NCBI RefSeq assembly: GCF_001700315.1
Contig: NZ_MASJ01000012.1
Location: 1-64,000 of the forward strand
From: Caryophanon tenue
GTDB lineage: Bacteria > Bacillota > Bacilli > Bacillales_A > Planococcaceae
Length of the DNA: 64,000 nt
Direction of reading: 5' to 3'
Position numbers and translations under genes: made by a program. This document shows positions 58,573-64,000 of the stretch, piece after piece (positions within the stretch are counted from its first letter, which is position 1; every line of letters begins with the position of its first letter). The notes beneath the pieces are model-generated. The model saw nothing but the letters and a program-made list of their open reading frames with translations. It was not told the DNA's origin and did not search any database.

Positions 58573-59436
58573 TTATTCCTTGCCAACCGGCACAACTGCG
58601 CCGTCCCACTCTTCTAAAATGAAGTCAGCAATTTCATCTGATTGTAACACTTCTACTAAACGTTTAAGTGCTTCATCGTTCTCTTTTTCTTTTGTCGTTG
58701 CAATCACGTTTACATATTCAGAAGCGCCGCCTTCAATTGCAATTGAATCGTTTACTGGGCTAATACCAGCGTCGATTGCGAAGTTTGAGTTAATCACAAC
58801 TGCATCGCCTTCTTCATTGTTATAAAACGTTACAAGCATTTCTGGAGATGCTTCCGCTTCAATCACTAAATTTTTCGGATTTTCCACGATGTCATCTAAT
58901 ACCGCTTCTGATTTCGTTACAGCAGGGTCTAATGTGATTAAACCGCTTGCTTCAAGAAGTGATAACACACGTCCTTGCTCTGCAACAGAGTTCGACATAA
59001 TAATTGTGCCGCCTTCTGGAATATCATCGATTGACTCGTATTTTTTCGAGTAAATCGCCATTGGTTCTACGTGTACACCACCGATGCTCACGAAGTCATA
59101 GCCGAACTCTTTAATTTGATTGTTTAAATACGGGATATGTTGGAAATAGTTCGCATCAAGATCACCATTTTCTAAATCTTGGTTCGGTAAAATATAATCT
59201 TGATATGGCTCCACTTCTAACGTAATGCCTTCTTCCGCTAAGATTGGTGCTGCTTCTTCTAAGATAATATCGTGTAAGCCGTATGAAGCACCAACAGTAA
59301 TTGTCGTTTCTTCTACTTGCTCGTCGTCGCCATCATCTGTTGATGTTGTGTTGTCTTCTTCCTCTGCGCCACACGCTGCTAAACTCGTTGCTAATGCTGA
59401 TACTGCTAAAAACGAATAAATCTTTTTCTTTTCCAT
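58573..59436 (-). CDS. metQ: D-methionine ABC transporter substrate-binding lipoprotein
   Basis: A 287-residue NlpA-family lipoprotein. The signal peptide ends with the lipobox LAAC. The mature protein starts with an acidic linker (EEEDNTTSTDDGDDEQVEE) and the binding domain runs from about 45 on. It captures L- or D-methionine (or Met-Gln) for MetNP. ATG 59436 is preceded by GGGGATTTTG. Third gene of a SAM-riboswitch operon. Confidence 0.93.
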   Translation of the reverse strand: MEKKKIYSFLAVSALATSLAACGAEEEDNTTSTDDGDDEQVEETTITVGASYGLHDIILEEAAPILAEEGITLEVEPYQDYILPNQDLENGDLDANYFQHIPYLNNQIKEFGYDFVSIGGVHVEPMAIYSKKYESIDDIPEGGTIIMSNSVAEQGRVLSLLEASGLITLDPAVTKSEAVLDDIVENPKNLVIEAEASPEMLVTFYNNEEGDAVVINSNFAIDAGISPVNDSIAIEGGASEYVNVIATTKEKENDEALKRLVEVLQSDEIADFILEEWDGAVVPVGKE

Positions 59437-59498
59437 GCTCAAAATCCCCTTTTCCATATCTAATTTCTATGTGTATGTTACGACTATGTCGCTATTAC

Positions 59499-60167
59499 CT
59501 ATCGTTTGTCGACGCGGTTCGTTAAGAAGTCGCCGATAAATTGAATAATAAATACAATGACTAAAATAATAATAGTTGCCATCAATGTTACATCCGGTCG
59601 GCTACGTTGGAAACCGTCAATAAATGCCGCATTTCCTAGGCCGCCCGCACCAATAATACCAGCCATTGCTGTGTATCCGACAAGCGCAATTGCCGTTACT
59701 GTAATCCCTGAAATAAGGGCTGGCATCGCTTCTGGAATTAACACTTTAAAAATAATTGTCGATGTTTTTGCACCCATTGAACGTGCTGCTTCAATAACAC
59801 CTTTATCGACTTCGCGTAGCGCGATTAATACAAGTCGCGCATAGAACGGTGCTGCTCCGATAATAAGTGCAGGTAGTGCTGCGTTCACACCACGGATTGT
59901 ACCAAGAATAAATGTTGTAAATGGAATTAATAAAATAATTAACACGATAAACGGAATCGAACGGAAAATGTTCACAAGTGACCCCGTTAAGAAATACACA
60001 ATTTTATTTGCCCAAATTTGATGTGGGCTTGTTAAAAATAATAAAATACCGATGAATAAACCTAAAATAAATGTTGCAACCGTTGAAACAGCCGTCATAT
60101 ACAATGTTTCATAAGCGGCTTCCCACATTTTATCCCAATTTACATTCGGAAACAGTGACTCAATCAT
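59499..60167 (-). CDS. metP: D-methionine ABC transporter permease
   Basis: A 222-residue permease (MetI type) with five membrane helices and the EAA loop EAARSMGAKTSTIIFKVLIPEA (about 141-162; part of the motif). It forms the channel of the methionine importer. It overlaps metN by 8 bases. Confidence 0.94.
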   Translation of the reverse strand: MIESLFPNVNWDKMWEAAYETLYMTAVSTVATFILGLFIGILLFLTSPHQIWANKIVYFLTGSLVNIFRSIPFIVLIILLIPFTTFILGTIRGVNAALPALIIGAAPFYARLVLIALREVDKGVIEAARSMGAKTSTIIFKVLIPEAMPALISGITVTAIALVGYTAMAGIIGAGGLGNAAFIDGFQRSRPDVTLMATIIILVIVFIIQFIGDFLTNRVDKR

Positions 60168-61185
60168 TACTTACGACCTCCGCTTGTAAATTACTATCTG
60201 CTAAAAACTGAATAGCTGCTTGTACATCATTCACATTACCTTCTAAATGCACAATTAATGTGCCGTATGGGCCGCTTTGTGTATGCTGAATCGAGCCATG
60301 TACAATATTCGCATCAATATGATGACGTTTAATCATTTGAGAAATAACGGGCTCACTCGTTTGTTCCCCAACAAATGTAATTTTAATAAGCTTTCCTGAG
60401 CGATAACTTTTATTCAGCTCACGAATGGCCTCTTTCGTTTGGTCCTCACCTGATACTTGAGAAACGAAACGCTTTGTGATTTTTTGTTGTGGTGCTTGGA
60501 ACACTTGTAATACTTCGCCCATCTCGACCACTTTTCCTGCTTCCATAACAGCTACGCGGTCACAAATTTTTTGGATAACATGCATTTCATGTGTAATTAG
60601 CACAATTGTTAACCCAAGACGCTTATTAATATCTAATAATAAATCTAAAATAGCATCGGTCGTTTCAGGGTCAAGTGCTGATGTTGCTTCATCACATAAT
60701 AATACTTCTGGATTATTTGCTAATGCTCGCGCAATACCGACACGCTGCTTCTGACCACCTGACAGCTGTGATGGATATGCATTACCGCGACCGTACAAAC
60801 CAACAAGCTCAATTAATTCCTCGACACGCTTTTTACGTTCTTCTTTCGGTACACCGGCAATTTCTAATGGAAATTCGATATTTTCAGCAACGGTGCGTGA
60901 CCATAATAAATTGAAATGTTGGAAAATCATACTGATTTTTTGGCGTGCTGCACGTAGTTCGGCTCCCTTAATCGCTGAAATCTTCTGACCATTTATTGTA
61001 ACCGAGCCCGTCGTCGGTTTTTCTAAACCATTTAGCAGGCGAATCATCGTACTCTTACCAGCACCACTATAGCCGATAATACCGAAAATTTCACCTTGAT
61101 GAATGTCTAAGTCGACATTGTTCACGGCTGTTAATTCGCCGTTTTTCGTCTTATATATTTTCTTGATATCCTTTAACGAAATCAT
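60160..61185 (-). CDS. metN: D-methionine ABC transporter ATP-binding protein
   Basis: A 341-residue ABC ATPase. Walker A GYSGAGKST at 38-46, signature LSGGQKQR at about 140-147, Walker B LLCDEATSALD at about 161-171. A C-terminal NIL domain (about 265-340) is the methionine-sensing regulatory domain of MetN. It drives methionine import. First gene of the operon, directly behind the S-box leader. Confidence 0.96.
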   Translation of the reverse strand: MISLKDIKKIYKTKNGELTAVNNVDLDIHQGEIFGIIGYSGAGKSTMIRLLNGLEKPTTGSVTINGQKISAIKGAELRAARQKISMIFQHFNLLWSRTVAENIEFPLEIAGVPKEERKKRVEELIELVGLYGRGNAYPSQLSGGQKQRVGIARALANNPEVLLCDEATSALDPETTDAILDLLLDINKRLGLTIVLITHEMHVIQKICDRVAVMEAGKVVEMGEVLQVFQAPQQKITKRFVSQVSGEDQTKEAIRELNKSYRSGKLIKITFVGEQTSEPVISQMIKRHHIDANIVHGSIQHTQSGPYGTLIVHLEGNVNDVQAAIQFLADSNLQAEVVSND

Positions 61186-61219
61186 ACATCGTTCTCCTAC
61201 TCTCTAAAATTAAATTGCA

Positions 61220-61390
61220 TCAAAAGAGCCTCCCACAATAACTAGATGTAGAAGGCTCACGTAAACGTTAAAGCGTTCTCTCATCTTTCAAAGAATAAAT
61301 CTTTGTGTGATTTGGCACCTTTTCATCATCATGATGGTTGCCGGGCTTCGCAGGGCACTTCCCTCCACCTCTCTTCATAAGAGCAACGAT
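61220..61390 (-). promoter_or_regulatory. SAM-I (S-box) riboswitch with terminator
   Basis: The minus-strand leader carries the S-box landmarks: CTCTTATGAAGAG with GTGGAGGGA (about 61360-61387), CCCTGCGAAGCCCGGCAACC (about 61337-61356), GGTGCCAA, and the closing AGATGAGAG (about 61277-61285). A hairpin GAGCCTTCTAC ... GTGGGAGGCTC (61225-61257) followed by TTTT is the terminator. When S-adenosylmethionine is bound, transcription of metNPQ should stop here. Confidence 0.95.
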
Positions 61391-61452
61391 ATTCAATTAA
61401 AGTTAATACTATTATGAAAGGTACTTTATCACACTAAAACATATGCCGTCAA

Positions 61453-61752
61453 TCATTTTTTTAACAATTCGTACAAATGTGGCACAGACTGAAATGCATA
61501 TACCTTTTGCGTCACTTCACCATGTTCTGTAATAACTAAGCATGGTACACTTTCAATACCATAATCATATGCAAGCTGTTCCATGTAATTTAAGTTTGCT
61601 TTCCCGAGTGGTATATTCGGTACAAGCTGCTCGACAACGTCCATCATTTTTGAGGCAACTGCACATGTACCACACATTGGCGTATATAAATAAAATGCAC
61701 TAAGTGGCGCTTGTTTCTGTTGTTCCCACTGTGCTCTTGTCCATTCGTTCAT
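61453..61752 (-). CDS. yusE: Thioredoxin family protein
   Basis: A 99-residue thioredoxin-fold protein with the active site CGTC (C27, C30) in TPMCGTC, and the cis-Pro loop in VPCLVI. It lacks a signal peptide, so cytosolic. Stands in a short operon after yusF, the B. subtilis order. Its redox partner is unknown. Confidence 0.88.
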   Translation of the reverse strand: MNEWTRAQWEQQKQAPLSAFYLYTPMCGTCAVASKMMDVVEQLVPNIPLGKANLNYMEQLAYDYGIESVPCLVITEHGEVTQKVYAFQSVPHLYELLKK

Positions 61753-61757
61753 CTATC

Positions 61758-62081
61758 TCAATCCTTTACATATATTGCAGCGTCTTTTAACAAAGCATAT
61801 AGCTTCATACGAGGTGTCTCTTCGACGGCTTTGTCCTCATCATCAATATAAAGATGCGTACATTCTGGATATAAACGATCCATCAATTTACGTAGCACAT
61901 CTCCGGTATAATCCGCATCAAATAATGTGTACAATGCCAAATATTCATACGGTTCGACAAGTTCCTCTAGCGCTACTTCACTTATCGTACCATTCGTTTT
62001 TAAAATGATCACATCCGCTGTTACAAGAGGCGCTATTTGTAGCATATCGGCACGTCCCTCAACGACTATACATTGTCTCAT
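61758..62081 (-). CDS. yusF: Toprim domain protein
   Basis: A 107-residue protein with the Toprim metal site: the glutamate in VEGRAD (8-13) and the DxD in DADYTGD (55-61). The fold is that of small Toprim proteins such as B. subtilis YusF. It stops 5 bases before yusE. The substrate and role are unknown. Confidence 0.85.
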   Translation of the reverse strand: MRQCIVVEGRADMLQIAPLVTADVIILKTNGTISEVALEELVEPYEYLALYTLFDADYTGDVLRKLMDRLYPECTHLYIDDEDKAVEETPRMKLYALLKDAAIYVKD

Positions 62082-62116
62082 ATTTTCACGCCCTTTCCAA
62101 TCTACGTGCTCATAAA

Positions 62117-62153
62117 AAAAAGTAGCTAGAGCATCAACGCTCTAGCTACTTTC
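62117..62153 (-). terminator. Terminator of gcvH
   Basis: AAAGTAGCTAGAGC pairs perfectly with GCTCTAGCTACTTT around a 6-base loop, with T residues after it on the minus strand. Confidence 0.85.
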
Positions 62154-62164
62154 ATAACAATAGA

Positions 62165-62545
62165 TTACTCAGCGATTAATGCTTCGTATCCTGCTGCGTC
62201 TAATAACGCTTCAACTTCTTCAGGGTTTGAAAGTTCAACAGCAATCATCCATGCACCTTCGTATGGAGATTCGTTCACTAATTCTGGGCTATCTGATAAT
62301 TCTTCGTTAATTTCTACAACTTTACCCGATACTGGTGCGTATAAATCTGATACTGTTTTTACAGATTCTACGTTCCCAAATACTTCACCAACTGCGATAT
62401 CTGCATCTACTTCTGGTAACTCAACAAACACGATATCACCTAATTCGCTTTGTGCAAACTCTGTAATGCCGATATACGCTTTTGAACCATCAATTTTAAC
62501 CCATTCGTGCTCTTTTGAATAACGTAATTGTGCTGGTACGCTCAT
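62165..62545 (-). CDS. gcvH: Glycine cleavage system H protein
   Basis: A 126-residue H protein. The lipoylated lysine is K63 in VESVKTVSD. The start ATG 62545 has GGAGGGG upstream. It carries the aminomethyl group of glycine between the P and T proteins, and also provides the octanoyl/lipoyl relay to other lipoyl proteins in Bacillus. Its modification depends on LipA (37698). Confidence 0.95.
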   Translation of the reverse strand: MSVPAQLRYSKEHEWVKIDGSKAYIGITEFAQSELGDIVFVELPEVDADIAVGEVFGNVESVKTVSDLYAPVSGKVVEINEELSDSPELVNESPYEGAWMIAVELSNPEEVEALLDAAGYEALIAE

Positions 62546-62643
62546 GAAAAAACCCCTCCAAATATGTAATAGAATCACATTTAGTTTGCCATATTTCCAG
62601 TTGGAAAACAAGCATCATTCAGACTTGCGCAAAAAGTCTGACC

Positions 62644-63000
62644 TTATTTCCAAGCCGCTTCAAACTCAGCTTCTTTAAAGCCTAATGTAACTGTCTTTCC
62701 GTCAGTGACAAGCGGACGCTTAATTAGCATGCCATCTGAGGCTAATAATTCATACATGTCCTCCTCAGACATATTCCCAAGCTTATCTTTTAAGCCTAAT
62801 TCACGATATTTTTGGCCTGATGTATTAAAAAACTTTTTTAACGGTAGACCGCTTGCTTCATGAAAAGTACGTAATTGTGCAGCAGTGGGTGTTTGCTCAA
62901 CGATATGAATCTCTTCAAATTCGATATCTTGTGCTGTTAACCACGCTTTCGCTTTACGGCAAGTCGTACATTTTGGATACTGGATTAATTGGATTGTCAA
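62644..63000 (-). CDS. yusI: ArsC/Spx family protein
   Basis: A 118-residue thioredoxin-like protein with CTTC (C11, C14) near the N-terminus, as in B. subtilis YusI (also 118). TTG 63000 is the supported start, with AAAGGAG upstream; the earlier frame is unsupported. It belongs to the arsenate reductase/Spx family but the function is unproven; without a C-terminal Spx-type redox region it is more like a reductase. Confidence 0.85.
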   Translation of the reverse strand: MTIQLIQYPKCTTCRKAKAWLTAQDIEFEEIHIVEQTPTAAQLRTFHEASGLPLKKFFNTSGQKYRELGLKDKLGNMSEEDMYELLASDGMLIKRPLVTDGKTVTLGFKEAEFEAAWK

Positions 63001-63078
63001 AGTGATCGCTCCTTTATATGTTGTCATCCCCATTATACGCAACGTCTTAGGAGAAAACAAAAATAACGCGAACAGGCA

Positions 63079-63105
63079 GCTAGAAAAAGTATGCCCTTTT
63101 CTAGC
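63079..63105 (-). terminator. Possible terminator of the acyl-CoA dehydrogenase gene
   Basis: GCTAGAAAA pairs with TTTTCTAGC around a 9-base region; no clear T run follows. Confidence 0.4.
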
Positions 63106-63118
63106 CACCTTGCTCACG

Positions 63119-64000
63119 TTATACTGTATAGCGCTCTGCTTCGATTAATTTAACCGCCGCTTCACGACGTTTCGCAATTAAGTTATACGGATTGCTGCGT
63201 GTTAACTTACGGAATGCTGATAATGTCATACGTGCATTGTCGCCTTCCATTGCACCTAAAATCGTATCTTTTGCCTCTTTTTCAATACGTTCGAACGCTT
63301 CTTGTACGAAGATTTCTGTATATAAAATCTTTTGTTGTGACTTTTCGACACCATCACGCTCAATCGCTTTTGCTGTACGTAATACTGCTGATTCCATCGC
63401 AAAAATTTCATTCGCAATATTCGCGATGTTAATTAAGATTTCTTGCTCACGCTCTAATTTTGCACCGAAGCGTTGTGCTGCTGCGCCTGCTACTAAAACA
63501 CCTAGTTTTTTCGCATTGCCCACAAGATATTTCTCTTGCGCTAACGGTTTTGAGCCAATCTCTTGTGGCATCATCGTTAATAGCTCACCTTGTAACTGTT
63601 GCGCCACTTGTAGTAACGGTAGTTCACCTTTTAACGCTTTTTTCATAAATGTGCCTGGCACGATTAAGCGGTTGATTTCGTTTGTTCCTTCAAAAATACG
63701 ATTAATACGTGAGTCACGGTAAATACGCTCTACCTCATACTCTGCCATAAAGCCGTAGCCACCATGTAATTGTACTGCCTCATCTGCTACATAATCTAAT
63801 GTTTCAGAACCGAACACTTTTGCAATTGAACATTCAATCGCATATTCCGCAATGGCCGCCGCAATTTGTGAACCGTCCTCTTGCTGTTCTTCCGTTAACT
63901 GATTTAAACGGTCTTCAAATAAACCTACTGTGCGATAGTTTAGTGACTCTGATGCATAAATGCGCGCTGCCATTGTCGCTAATTTTTCTTGTGTTAATGT
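63119..64000 (-). CDS. yusJ: Acyl-CoA dehydrogenase, C-terminal part (runs off the right edge)
   Basis: The last 293 residues of an acyl-CoA dehydrogenase, open to the window edge. The stretch LHGGYGFMAEYEVERIYRD and INRIFEGTNEINR are the conserved acyl-CoA dehydrogenase C-terminal features (flavin and substrate contacts), and a 130-residue extra C-terminal domain follows, as in the long YusJ/FadE group (about 594 residues). It catalyses the first step of fatty-acid beta-oxidation. The remaining half lies outside the window. Confidence 0.92.
   Translation of the reverse strand, partial: TLTQEKLATMAARIYASESLNYRTVGLFEDRLNQLTEEQQEDGSQIAAAIAEYAIECSIAKVFGSETLDYVADEAVQLHGGYGFMAEYEVERIYRDSRINRIFEGTNEINRLIVPGTFMKKALKGELPLLQVAQQLQGELLTMMPQEIGSKPLAQEKYLVGNAKKLGVLVAGAAAQRFGAKLEREQEILINIANIANEIFAMESAVLRTAKAIERDGVEKSQQKILYTEIFVQEAFERIEKEAKDTILGAMEGDNARMTLSAFRKLTRSNPYNLIAKRREAAVKLIEAERYTV

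Overview
The window is chromosomal DNA of a low-GC Gram-positive bacterium of the order Bacillales. The gene set is that of a Bacillus-like cell and the order of genes follows, from memory, the Bacillus subtilis yug-yuf-yui-yum-yut-yun-yus arc (yugJ, yugI, yugE, patB, yuxJ, pbpD, yufK, mrpA-G, yuiE, yuiD, yuiB, yumB, yutM, yutI, yuzD, yutJ, yuzB, yutF, yutE, yutD, lipA, yunD, yunE, yunF, sufCDSUB, metNPQ, yusE, yusF, gcvH, yusI, yusJ), with several local insertions. Frequent GTG/TTG starts, strong AGGAGG-type ribosome binding sites and the absence of many B. subtilis-specific genes suggest a Caryophanaceae/Planococcaceae relative (Lysinibacillus, Solibacillus or similar), but I cannot fix the genus.

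Layout. 1-470: 5' end of a 16S rRNA gene on the minus strand with tandem promoters. 470-3250: transporters (EamA, MgtC-like, CDF). 3250-6470: alcohol dehydrogenase, glutamate dehydrogenase, YugI. 6600-8750: an ECF sigma factor with its own ECF-type promoter and a co-transcribed membrane-anchored putative anti-sigma factor. 8890-17990: sodium-dependent transporter, YugE, PatB, cyclophilin, YuxJ, PBP4, a lipoprotein and YufK. 18150-23920: the seven-gene Mrp Na+/H+ antiporter. 24050-29190: PepA, YuiD, YuiB, Nudix, NDH-2 and an A-type Fe-S carrier. 29350-32850: DUF2225 protein, then a tightly joined pair of a MazG-like pyrophosphohydrolase and a PLD-nuclease/superfamily 2 helicase fusion. 32890-43040: NifU-domain protein, YuzD, YutJ, YuzB, YutF, YutE, DUF3055, YutD, lipoyl synthase, HD-GYP protein, YunD, YunE, YunF. 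43140-48375: suf operon. 48790-55820: glutamate synthase subunits with the divergent gltC regulator. 56200-58370: urate permease, UraD and UraH without a uricase. 58570-61390: methionine ABC transporter under a SAM riboswitch. 61450-64000: YusE, YusF, GcvH, YusI and the 3' part of an acyl-CoA dehydrogenase.

Themes. Nitrogen and carbon metabolism (GudB-type dehydrogenase, GOGAT, ureide steps, methionine uptake), iron-sulfur assembly (SufCDSUB, NifU domain, A-type carrier) feeding LipA, GOGAT and others, and ion homeostasis (Mrp, CDF, MgtC, NSS transporter).

The least explained structures are a family of at least six dispersed intergenic elements (about 70 to 320 bases) built on an ATATCCTTCAGC hairpin with GAGAC-GGGAC inverted ends, mostly placed where genes end; the ECF sigma/515-residue membrane protein pair; and the MazG-like/PLD-helicase pair, which looks like a candidate nucleic-acid-processing or defence module. 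No tRNA, CRISPR array, transposase, integrase or prophage gene was seen.
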